Source of the DNA: Bacteroidales bacterium UBA3810
GTDB taxonomy: Bacteria > Bacteroidota > Bacteroidia > Bacteroidales > Paludibacteraceae
Assembly: GCA_002368645.1 (NCBI GenBank)
Contig: DFEE01000030.1
Location: forward strand, 1-18,018
Reading direction: 5' to 3'
Length of the DNA: 18,018 nt
In this document: in pieces, positions 7,540-14,431 of the stretch
Layout of the letters: every line of letters starts with the position of its first letter
How positions within the stretch are numbered: position 1 is the stretch's first letter
The notes under the pieces: model-generated
Seen by the model: the letters and a program-made list of their open reading frames with translations, nothing else
Database searches by the model: none
Told to the model about the DNA's origin: nothing
Made by a program: the position numbers and the translations under genes

Positions 7540-7570
7540 TTGCGCAATTCAAAAAAAAGTTGTATCTTTG
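7540..7570 (+). promoter_or_regulatory. Bacteroidales-type promoter overlapped by an ATTGCGCAAT palindrome
   Basis: TTG (7540-7542), a 20-nt spacer and TATCTTTG (7563-7570) match the consensus. The perfect 10-bp inverted repeat ATTGCGCAAT at 7539-7548 covers the upstream element and could be an operator. No long gene follows for 500 bp, so the first product is probably an untranslated RNA. Confidence 0.75.
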
Positions 7571-7576
7571 CAGCGC

Positions 7577-7710
7577 AAAATGAATCGTGCCCCTGTGGCT
7601 AAGAAAGTTTTGCAGTATTTAGCCCGCGCTGAGGGAATATGTCTTTCGGGTGGGTGACATACAGGACATATTGACAAAAGGCGTCTTACGCGCTTTGTTT
7701 TGGCTAACCA
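7577..7710 (+). ncRNA. Candidate structured 5' RNA with alternative pairings
   Basis: The expected transcript start is near 7577. GGCTAA (7597-7602) can pair with TTAGCC (7619-7624), but an identical GGCTAA at 7702-7707 competes for it. AATATGTC (7636-7643) can pair with GACATATT (7665-7672) or, in its last six bases, with GACATA (7656-7661). GCGT-CTT-ACGC (7681-7691) is a compact hairpin flanked by CAAA/TTTG. A 25-codon frame (7580-7657) starts almost at the transcript start and is not convincing. It may be an independent RNA or the 5' part of a transcript ending at the terminator at 7903. Confidence 0.4.
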
Positions 7711-7765
7711 GAATCTAGCAAATTCAAACTAACAACCAAAACACTGCGACACAAGATGCCCATTG

Positions 7766-7903
7766 GTATGTATTTTCCATGTACATGCACATATACGTGT
7801 ACACTAATACATACGGCGTGGGCTTCAGTGTTGTTTGTTCGGAAGTTAGGGCAATGCTAGAGCCTTGGTTAGCGGAACAGCAAGATTGCAGTCCCGCTTT
7901 TTT
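7766..7903 (+). ncRNA. Structured RNA element, copy A, ending in an intrinsic terminator
   Basis: Hairpin 1: GTATGTATT (7766-7774) pairs with AATACATAC (7806-7814), with an inner GTACATG/CGTGTAC stem. The core at 7816-7842 (GCGTGGGCTTCAGTGTTG...) is nearly identical to copy B at 17115-17090. Hairpin 2: GGCTT (7821-7825) pairs with GAGCC (7860-7864) and continues to 7834/7851 with one mismatch. Terminator: AGCGGAAC (7871-7878) with GTCCCGCT (7891-7898), one A-C mismatch, then six T to 7903. Copy B keeps all of these elements although its hairpin 1 sequence is different, which argues for selection on structure. It is either a small RNA or a leader element of the genes from 8083 onward. Confidence 0.7.
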
Positions 7904-8023
7904 GTTTGTGTGTACATACCCTCCAAGATTGTCCCGACATTACCCCGACTCGATTCTCTCTCGTTAGTGTCTCGACAGTCTGATTTGGATAAGATAGATA
8001 TAGAAACAAAAAAGAATATAAGT

Positions 8024-8054
8024 GGAGAATGCCGAAAATCCAATAAAGAGTAGG
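8024..8054 (+). repeat. 31-nt leader repeat, copy 1, before the zinc-ribbon gene
   Basis: The sequence GGAGAAtGCCGAAAATCC continues through ATAAAGAGTA and matches 8518-8548 at 28 of 31 positions. It lies 28 bp before the start codon at 8083; the other copy lies 21 bp before the start at 8570. A weaker third version may lie near 8296-8325. Confidence 0.65.
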
Positions 8055-8082
8055 TGAAAATTTAAAATCATAATACTACTAC

Positions 8083-8289
8083 ATGAGTGAATTTGACAAT
8101 TCAGTAGGGCTTATAATAGATCCATATAGCCCATTAGGAAAAGAAATGAAAGAAGTATCTGAAAGTCTCAGTACCTACTATGTGTGCGATAATTGTGGCA
8201 GACTATCGGAGACAAGAACTTGCCCATATTGTGGTTCACCATGTCACAAGAACCGCATCAACGAGTATAAACCCAATTTAATATCATAA
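8083..8289 (+). CDS. Small zinc-ribbon protein
   Basis: A 68-residue protein with two CxxC knuckles, C35-D-N-C38 and C47-P-Y-C50, plus C54, in the spacing of a rubredoxin-like or zinc-ribbon metal site. The N-terminal half is acidic and has no known motif. There is no signal or membrane segment. Such small zinc ribbons usually bind nucleic acid or a protein partner; no specific role can be given. It is the first frame after RNA copy A and the leader repeat at 8024-8054. Confidence 0.65.
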   Translation: MSEFDNSVGLIIDPYSPLGKEMKEVSESLSTYYVCDNCGRLSETRTCPYCGSPCHKNRINEYKPNLIS

Positions 8290-8354
8290 TAAGGGACTCT
8301 GAAAATATAGAAAACCAAGTAGGTTAATGTCTAACAATTTTAAATACTAATCCT

Positions 8355-8507
8355 ATGACACAAGAAGAATTCAACGAGATGCTTATAACGGCTCTTCAAG
8401 AGCATGTAACTATCAAGTACTACAACAACGGCGAACATATTCACGTTAGTATCTATTTTGATGACGAAGAAATATGTGATGGAAGTTGCGAGTCTGAGTG
8501 CTATTAA
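8355..8507 (+). CDS. Hypothetical 50-residue acidic protein
   Basis: ATG 8355 to TAA 8507. It begins MTQEEFNEMLITALQEHVTI and ends in a cysteine- and acid-rich tail (DDEEICDGSCESECY). Codon use looks like that of its neighbours. It lies 65 bp after the zinc-ribbon gene and 10 bp before the second leader repeat. The net charge is strongly negative, a feature shared with DNA-mimic and anti-nuclease proteins, but nothing else supports that role. It is not recognised as any family. Confidence 0.5.
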   Translation: MTQEEFNEMLITALQEHVTIKYYNNGEHIHVSIYFDDEEICDGSCESECY

Positions 8508-8517
8508 TACTAATACC

Positions 8518-8548
8518 GGAGAAAGCCGAAAATCCGATAAAGAGTAAG
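8518..8548 (+). repeat. 31-nt leader repeat, copy 2, before the NucS-like gene
   Basis: The sequence GGAGAAaGCCGAAAATCC continues through ATAAAGAGTA and matches 8024-8054 at 28 of 31 positions. It ends 21 bp before the start codon of the nuclease gene. Confidence 0.65.
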
Positions 8549-8569
8549 CAAGAAAAAACTTAAGTTTGT

Positions 8570-9403
8570 ATGGAAAACAGATTATTTAAAGTGGTTAATA
8601 AAACCACAACAGAAATGTCCAATGCACCTTTTCGCTTTGAGCACACACTCCAAGAATTCATTGTCGAACACCCGTCAGTATTAACTCTTTCCGACACAAT
8701 GAAAGAAGTAGAAATATCTTGGGTTGAAAAGAAAGAAAAAGGGAGAAGATACGATATAGTTGCTCATTTCAATGATTCTGGTGATACTGCAGTGGTCGAA
8801 TTAAAAAGAAATAAAATAGATGAGCGTGCATTGAACCAGATTAAAAGTTATATGTCCAATAGTACTCAGGAAAAATTTGACTGCGGAATTCTTGTTGGCT
8901 CATCTATTTCACCTAAAATACTTGACGCGATAAGAAAATCAAGAATAGAGTTATATGTGATACTACTTAATTGTTTTGATTTTGGAGAAATAGAAAATGT
9001 GTCTACAATAATCTATGCTCCTAAAGAAACAGCAAAGGACTATACAAAATATACCCTTTATAATCCTTCCACGAATTCGTCAATAACAAATCTATCTAAA
9101 GGAAAATTGGTATATGAAATAATTAATGGATATTTATCTTCGCGTCCGTTGAAAACAATTGCAGAACTTCAGAAAGAATTCCCAATTGAGTTGGCAAGCA
9201 GAGGTCCTGAAGCAAAATTGCAGATTATTATTAAAAATGATTTAGAAGAAGACGATAAGTTGCGAATAAGATATTTCAAAAAATCACTAACGTGCGCGGA
9301 TGGAGAGATTTTAATATGCAATCAATGGGGAATTGGTAATATCGATGGAATGATAAATAAAGCTAAAGAATTAGGAATGCAAATAACAATTCAAAATAAC
9401 TAA
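8570..9403 (+). CDS. NucS/DUF91-like PD-(D/E)XK nuclease
   Basis: A 277-residue protein. The N-terminal half carries a NucS-like restriction-endonuclease fold: FEHTLQEFIVEHPSVL (about 23-38), D62 in RRYDIVAHF, then E77-L-K79 in AVVELKRNKIDERALNQIKSY, the (D)...E-x-K active site followed by the QI.SY helix. Residues about 180-220 look like a winged-helix segment (KLVYEIINGYLSSRPLKTIA), and the C-terminus has NQWGIGNIDGMINKAKELG. NucS proteins are mismatch- or flap-directed endonucleases, but relatives also occur as lone accessory nucleases. The stop codon is 3 bp before the BspA-like gene, so the two are probably on one transcript. Confidence 0.78.
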   Translation: MENRLFKVVNKTTTEMSNAPFRFEHTLQEFIVEHPSVLTLSDTMKEVEISWVEKKEKGRRYDIVAHFNDSGDTAVVELKRNKIDERALNQIKSYMSNSTQEKFDCGILVGSSISPKILDAIRKSRIELYVILLNCFDFGEIENVSTIIYAPKETAKDYTKYTLYNPSTNSSITNLSKGKLVYEIINGYLSSRPLKTIAELQKEFPIELASRGPEAKLQIIIKNDLEEDDKLRIRYFKKSLTCADGEILICNQWGIGNIDGMINKAKELGMQITIQNN

Positions 9404-9406
9404 ATT

Positions 9407-12400
9407 ATGAAAACAAAACTTTTTACCCTATTGCTCGCTGTAGCAGCCAGCATAGGAACAATCTTTGCCTCTGATACACAAGTGGATGGCATTTGGTATG
9501 ATTTCGACAGTAGTACGAAAACTGCCATAGTGACTTATCGAGGCTCTTCCTCTAGCTCTTATACAAATGAATACACAGGAGATATTGTTATCCCTCCGGT
9601 CGTGAGCTATAATTATGAAGAATATACTGTCACCAGCATTGGAAGCTGTGCTTTCAGAGATTGCTGGAAATTGACCTCTGTTACGATTCCCAGTAGCGTC
9701 ACCAGTATTGGAAGTGAGGCTTTTCGTGGTTGCACCGTTTTGACCTCGGTTATAATTCCAAATAGCGTTACCAGTATTGGAGAGTATGCTTTCTATGAAT
9801 GCGTCAGTTTGACCTCTTTGACGATTGGCAATAGCGTTACCAGCATTGGAGATAATGCTTTCGCTTTTTGTTACGCTTTAAACTCTTTGACGATTCCCCA
9901 TAGCGTCACCAGCATTGGAGAGTTCGCTTTCAGGAATTGCATTGCTTTGACCTCTGTAACCATTCCTAATAGCGTCACAAGCATTGAAAATTATGCTTTC
10001 TATAGTTGCGGGAGTTTGACCTCTGTGACGATTCCCAATAGCGTTACCAGCATTGGAGATAATGCTTTCGCTTATTGTTCCGGTTTAGCCTCTGTGACGT
10101 TTCCCAATAGCGTCACCAGCATTGGAAGTAGTGCTTTCCAGGATTGCAGAGGTTTGACCTCTGTGACGATTCCTAATAGTGTCACAAGCATTGGAGGTTC
10201 TGCTTTCAATGGCTGCGCTAATCTAAATGTGGTTTATATCGGCAATAGCGTTATTGCAATTGGGGCATCAGCTTTCCGTAATTGCCCGCAATTATACAAG
10301 GTAATAATGCTACCTAACACTGTTCCCTCAGGAATCAATAATGCTTTCTCGACTTTATCCGGTCGAATTACCTATGTGGGAAATACGAATTATCAAAGTG
10401 GGTATGAAGTATTAGGTACACAGCGTGTGTATCCGAACTTAAATTCCTATTTCACTGTAGATGGCATCGTCTATGCATTAGTCAACCCAAGTCAACGCAC
10501 TTGCGATATCATCGATTGTGACTATTCAGGCAACACTACTGAGTTGTTTGTCGGAAATTCTGTTGTTTACCGCAATGTGACACTGTCTGTTAATTCGATT
10601 AACATCAATGCCTTTAGAAATAATCAGAATATAACAAAAATTACCATCGATTTTAATCACGCTTTACCCTCGTATATGGCCTTTGGTTGTTCCAATATTG
10701 ACACTCTAATTGTCATGTCTACAGGGAACATCGGAACATACGCTTTTAGCAATTGTTCGAAAAATTCACACGCATACTACCATATTAATAATAAAGGGGA
10801 TATATCTGCAAATGCTTTCGCTAATTGTGATAAACTATACACATTGATTATTGGCGATTCTGTAAAAAATATCGGTTCTTCGGCCTTCTATCAATGCGTT
10901 AGTATTGTTAATGCAGACATCTATAACAAGGGCGGAATCGGCTTGAATGCTTTTCAGTCTTCTTCAACAAATGAAGATGCAACTTATCATATCCATAATA
11001 ATGGTTTGATTAATAATTATGCTTTTGCTGATTGTTCCTCAATAACGAATTTAACTATTGACTCTTGTGTAACTACAATCGGGAACTATGCGTTCCAAAA
11101 TTGCAGTAGGTTGGAAGATGTTACTATTCGGAATAAGGGCAACATAAGTACACAGGCTTTTGCGGGTTCTTCAACTCAAAATCCTGCTACCTATGTAGTT
11201 CAGAATGTAGGTCAAATTGGCGAATCGGCTTTTGCGAATTGTACTTCCATGACGAATCTAACCATCGACACTTGTGTAACTACTATCGGGAACACTGCAT
11301 TCCAAAACTGCTATGGTTTGGAAGATGTTACTATTCTGAATAAAGGTGACATAGGTGCACAGGCTTTTACGGGCTCTTCTACACAAAATCCTGCTACCTA
11401 TACCATCAGCAATGTTGGCTCTATTGAAACATCTGCTTTTGCAAATTGTACATCTATCAAGAGTTTAAGCATTGATACTTGTGTGACCTCTATCGGAAAC
11501 TATGCATTCCAGAATTGCAGTAGTCTGGAGGATGTTACTATTCGGAACAATGGCAACATAGGAACTCAGGCATTTAAAGGTTCTTCTACTCAAAATCCTG
11601 CTACTTATTTAGTTCAGAGCGTAGGTCAAATTGGTGAATCGGCTTTTGCTAATTGTACTTCCATGACGAATTTGACAATCGACACTTGTGTAACCACTAT
11701 CGGCAACACTGCATTCCAAAACTGCTATGGTTTGGAATACGTTACTATTCAGAATAAAGGCAACATAGGAACTCAGGCTTTTACGGGCTCTTCTACACAA
11801 AACCCTGCTACCTATACCATCAGCAATGTCGGCGCTATCGGAGAATCAGCTTTTGCAAATTGTTCTAAATTGCAAAAAGCTCGTTTGGGAAATCAGATTC
11901 CAAGTATCAATCAAAGTGCATTCAGTGGATGTGTTTTATTAGATTCCATAACAATGCCCAATACAATTTCCTCTTTGGGAGCATCTGCTTTCTATAATTG
12001 TGCAAAACTAGCTTATGCCAAATTAAGCAATCAACTCACATCCATTGCTCAATCCACATTTGCGGGATGTAGTACACTACCGGAATTATTTATCCCGAAA
12101 TCAGTAACCTCAATTGGTAATGGCACATTTAAGGGGTGTAGCGCGCTATCAATAGTTAGTTTCGAAGATAGTTCTGCTCCATTGTCGTTAGGTACAAATG
12201 CGTCTAACCAAGGTCTGTTCTATGATTGTCACCTGGATAGTTTGTATATTGGGCGTGAACTAAACTATCCGAAGACTGCATCTAATGGTTACTCTCCATT
12301 CTATCGAAACTCGTCATTGCGGAGTATTGTAATTTCCGACTTCCCGACCAAAGTAGAGACTAACGAATTTTACGGTTGCACGAAATTGTATTCTGTGTAT

Positions 12401-13795
12401 ATAGGGAATGGTGTTACAAGTATTGGCGATTATGCGTTCTCGGGATGCTCGTCTATCGATTATTTCAGTTTCGGAAACCAAGTACAAACTATCGGAGCGG
12501 AAGCATTCTCGGACTGTGTGGCAATGACAAGATTGTATAGTTATTGCCAGCAGCCTCCTACCTGCGGAACCTCTGCCCTCGAAGATATCGACAAATGGAA
12601 TTGCACCCTGTATATTCCCAAAGGCACGATAAATGACTATGCTGCAGCCAATCAATGGATGGACTTCTTCTTCATCGAGGAAAACGAAGAGGGCGGAGAA
12701 GGTATTCAATATACTATTTCCGTAGATTTCGATGCTGCAAAGGGAACGGTTACAGGCGCAGGTGTATATAATATAGGCACGGAAGTCATTCTGATAGCCA
12801 CGCCGGCTGAAGGTTGTACATTTGTGGAATGGGAAGACGGCAGTACAAATCCTGAAAGACATATATATGCTTACAAATCTGAAACATATACGGCTACTTT
12901 CTCTGCTCCTAACTATGAGTTGTATAATGGTAACGATATCGCTGTTAGCGGTGAAAGTGTTCTTAATAACATTGAGATAGACCGAGTTTCCTATCCGAAT
13001 GCTATAGCATACTCTTACTCAACCACAACGGATATCAACCTGCCGGATAATATCTGCGGACAGAATAACGAAGGAGATTGGTACGCAGATAGTATAGCTC
13101 TCATTGATGCACAGCCGTTCTATGCGCCGTACGATGTAGAGGCAAAGCAATTATCCTATGCACGTACGTTTGAGAACGACCAGTGGCAAGCACTATACGT
13201 TCCGTTTGACATGCAGTATGCCGATTTCAGCAGCAAAGTACGTATAGCATATGTCAATAATGTGCATCAGTATGACGATGACGATAATGGTGTAATTGAC
13301 CGTACGGTGATTGAATTTATCTCGGTTGTGAACGACGATATCAAGGCTAATTGGCCCTATATTGTGAAACCAAATACCATAGGAGCGATGACGTTTAATG
13401 TGGCTAACACCACATTGCATGCAACCGAAGAAAATGATGTAGAGTGTCAATCCGCATTTACACGATTTAATATAATTGGTACCTATCAGAATACACCTGT
13501 CATCAATAAGTACATTGTTCATGACGGAGAATTTGAATTCTGCGAATCATTGCAGACCGTTTCTCCGTTCCGCATATACTTGGTTGTGACAAATAAGTAT
13601 CCTACATCTCCACAACCTGCTCCAATGCGTATTACATTTATGATTGACGGCAGAGAAGAGCCGACTCCTACAGATGTTGAAGTACTATTTGAGAATGATT
13701 CGACAGGAGAAACATATGATGTGTTAGGAAGACCTGTTTCGCGTCCTTCTCATGGTATTTTCATTCGCAATGGAGAGAAAATTTTAGTAAAGTAA
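9407..13795 (+). CDS. Giant BspA-like leucine-rich-repeat (LRR_5) surface protein
   Basis: A 1462-residue protein. A signal peptide (MKTKLFTLLLAVAASIGTIF, cleavage near residue 21) is followed by BspA/LRR_5 repeats to about residue 1090. The first block has 23-residue units of the type SVTIPNSVTSIGxxAFxxC. A second block (about 11035-11862) has four 69-residue (207-bp) units ending in SSTQNPATY. Around 1098-1168 is a bacterial InlB-B-like repeat (KGTVTGAGVY..GTEVILIATPAEGCTFVEWEDGS). The end, TYDVLGRPVSRPSHGIFIRN and EKILVK, resembles the short C-terminal tails of type IX-secreted Bacteroidales proteins. BspA proteins bind host proteins or other bacteria at the cell surface. It is unusual in starting 3 bp after a nuclease gene. 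Confidence 0.92.
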   Translation: MKTKLFTLLLAVAASIGTIFASDTQVDGIWYDFDSSTKTAIVTYRGSSSSSYTNEYTGDIVIPPVVSYNYEEYTVTSIGSCAFRDCWKLTSVTIPSSVTSIGSEAFRGCTVLTSVIIPNSVTSIGEYAFYECVSLTSLTIGNSVTSIGDNAFAFCYALNSLTIPHSVTSIGEFAFRNCIALTSVTIPNSVTSIENYAFYSCGSLTSVTIPNSVTSIGDNAFAYCSGLASVTFPNSVTSIGSSAFQDCRGLTSVTIPNSVTSIGGSAFNGCANLNVVYIGNSVIAIGASAFRNCPQLYKVIMLPNTVPSGINNAFSTLSGRITYVGNTNYQSGYEVLGTQRVYPNLNSYFTVDGIVYALVNPSQRTCDIIDCDYSGNTTELFVGNSVVYRNVTLSVNSININAFRNNQNITKITIDFNHALPSYMAFGCSNIDTLIVMSTGNIGTYAFSNCSKNSHAYYHINNKGDISANAFANCDKLYTLIIGDSVKNIGSSAFYQCVSIVNADIYNKGGIGLNAFQSSSTNEDATYHIHNNGLINNYAFADCSSITNLTIDSCVTTIGNYAFQNCSRLEDVTIRNKGNISTQAFAGSSTQNPATYVVQNVGQIGESAFANCTSMTNLTIDTCVTTIGNTAFQNCYGLEDVTILNKGDIGAQAFTGSSTQNPATYTISNVGSIETSAFANCTSIKSLSIDTCVTSIGNYAFQNCSSLEDVTIRNNGNIGTQAFKGSSTQNPATYLVQSVGQIGESAFANCTSMTNLTIDTCVTTIGNTAFQNCYGLEYVTIQNKGNIGTQAFTGSSTQNPATYTISNVGAIGESAFANCSKLQKARLGNQIPSINQSAFSGCVLLDSITMPNTISSLGASAFYNCAKLAYAKLSNQLTSIAQSTFAGCSTLPELFIPKSVTSIGNGTFKGCSALSIVSFEDSSAPLSLGTNASNQGLFYDCHLDSLYIGRELNYPKTASNGYSPFYRNSSLRSIVISDFPTKVETNEFYGCTKLYSVYIGNGVTSIGDYAFSGCSSIDYFSFGNQVQTIGAEAFSDCVAMTRLYSYCQQPPTCGTSALEDIDKWNCTLYIPKGTINDYAAANQWMDFFFIEENEEGGEGIQYTISVDFDAAKGTVTGAGVYNIGTEVILIATPAEGCTFVEWEDGSTNPERHIYAYKSETYTATFSAPNYELYNGNDIAVSGESVLNNIEIDRVSYPNAIAYSYSTTTDINLPDNICGQNNEGDWYADSIALIDAQPFYAPYDVEAKQLSYARTFENDQWQALYVPFDMQYADFSSKVRIAYVNNVHQYDDDDNGVIDRTVIEFISVVNDDIKANWPYIVKPNTIGAMTFNVANTTLHATEENDVECQSAFTRFNIIGTYQNTPVINKYIVHDGEFEFCESLQTVSPFRIYLVVTNKYPTSPQPAPMRITFMIDGREEPTPTDVEVLFENDSTGETYDVLGRPVSRPSHGIFIRNGEKILVK
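11035..11862 (+). repeat. 207-bp tandem repeats inside the BspA-like gene, paired as a 414-bp duplication
   Basis: The marker ACGAAT falls at 11045, 11252 and 11666, and a diverged counterpart at 11459, giving a 207-bp period. Units 1 and 3 resemble each other (NYAFQNCS), and units 2 and 4 are close to identical (NTAFQNCYGLE), so a two-unit block of 414 bp was duplicated recently. Confidence 0.85.
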
Positions 13796-13812
13796 TAACA
13801 TTCAAATCAATT

Positions 13813-13851
13813 ATCTGCCGACTTCAAAAGAGTTGGCAGATTTTTTATTTT
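13813..13851 (+). terminator. Intrinsic terminator of the BspA-like gene
   Basis: ATCTGCCGACT (13813-13823) pairs with AGTTGGCAGAT (13831-13841), 11 bp with one G-T pair and a 7-nt loop, followed by TTTTTTATTTT. It lies 18 bp after the stop codon. Confidence 0.9.
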
Positions 13852-13976
13852 CAGGCATTAAACTCCCCCAAATCCTCATCCTCCGCGGGGAGAAGGTATA
13901 TACCCTCCAAGGACAAGAGGTAAGGTAAAACTCTGTTTTACATTTTAGATTTTAAATTTTATATTTGTGATTTAAT

Positions 13977-14019
13977 CACACGGGCGGCTCATTCATCGAG
14001 CCGCCCGTGTGTTTTGTTT
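13977..14019 (+). terminator. Second, very strong hairpin terminator
   Basis: CACACGGGCGGCTC (13977-13990), loop ATTCATC, GAGCCGCCCGTGTG (13998-14011): a perfect 14-bp GC-rich stem with tail TTTTGTTT. The 125 bp between the two terminators contain a small GTAAAAC-TCT-GTTTTAC hairpin (13925-13941) and no gene. The second hairpin may be a back-up or may end a short untranslated RNA. Confidence 0.85.
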
Positions 14020-14064
14020 AGATAATCATAGATGTATGGCTTAAATATCTTGCAAGTGTCTTTT

Positions 14065-14153
14065 CCTAAAATTAGTAGACAGTTTTTGATTATTTTCCTA
14101 AGATATTGGACACTCGTCCTAACTTTGTTGACACTTTTCTAAAAAAGTAGACA
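14065..14153 (+). repeat. Array of four spaced 16-17-nt direct repeats (YCTAA-N7/8-GACA)
   Basis: CCTAAAATTAGTAGACA (14065-14081), CCTAAGATATTGGACA (14097-14112), CCTAACTTTGTTGACA (14118-14133) and TCTAAAAAAGTAGACA (14138-14153). Start-to-start spacings are 32, 21 and 20 bp, close to whole helical turns. A half-copy, TCTAAATC, follows at 14163 and runs into the 16-bp repeat at 14166. This looks like a set of protein-binding sites. No gene starts nearby until 14432. Confidence 0.55.
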
Positions 14154-14165
14154 ATCATCCTGTCT

Positions 14166-14181
14166 AAATCTTAATAATCGG
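14166..14181 (+). repeat. Intergenic 16-bp repeat, copy 2 (AAATCTTAATAATCGG)
   Basis: The first 16 bases of the 20-bp repeat at 7416-7435 and 14284-14303. It directly follows the direct-repeat array. Confidence 0.65.
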
Positions 14182-14257
14182 AAACTTTTGCGGGTTGAAA
14201 AGAGGCGATTTTCGGGGTGCTATCGTCGGGTACGTGTCTCGTATCTGTCTCGAACGC

Positions 14258-14303
14258 CGGCAGTAAGCCTGCCGTATTCTGCAAAATCTTAATAATCGGC
14301 AAT
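14258..14303 (+). repeat. Small hairpin plus intergenic 20-bp repeat, copy 3
   Basis: CGGCAG (14258-14263) pairs with CTGCCG (14269-14274). AAATCTTAATAATCGGCAAT at 14284-14303 is identical to 7416-7435. Confidence 0.65.
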
Positions 14304-14354
14304 GGAAAAGATTGATAGTTGGGAGTACTAATTGCAGTACTTTGAGAATTTTTC

Positions 14355-14385
14355 TTGCATATATTGAGAATTTTTTGTACCTTTG
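14355..14385 (+). promoter_or_regulatory. Bacteroidales-type promoter of the alkyltransferase operon
   Basis: TTG (14355-14357), a 20-nt spacer and TACCTTTG (14378-14385) match the Bacteroidota consensus, about 46 bp before the ATG at 14432. Confidence 0.75.
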
Positions 14386-14431
14386 CCGCGATTATTTGAA
14401 GATACTTATCATTCACTTTATATCGGCCAAG

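Noticed and set aside
7580..7657. 25-codon frame (MNRAPVAKKVLQYLARAEG...) just after the 7540-7570 promoter
   Set aside because: Its start is within a few bases of the expected transcript start and it overlaps stable pairings; a leader peptide cannot be excluded but is not supported.
7577..7903. 6S RNA, SRP RNA, tmRNA or RNase P RNA
   Set aside because: None of the signature sequences of SRP, tmRNA or RNase P RNA was seen. A 6S-type fold could be neither shown nor excluded by eye, so no name is given.
7779..8053. Open frames of about 62-65 codons on both strands (7779-7967, 7865-8053, 7846-8043)
   Set aside because: They overlap the structured RNA and its terminator; the conserved feature is RNA structure, not a reading frame.
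9637..10240. Regular repeats of about 69 bp resembling a CRISPR array
   Set aside because: The repeats are continuous in frame and encode 23-residue leucine-rich units; there are no spacers of constant length and no cas genes.
12314..12862. 182-codon minus-strand frame inside the BspA-like gene
   Set aside because: It is a shadow of the coding strand in a gene with clear domains.
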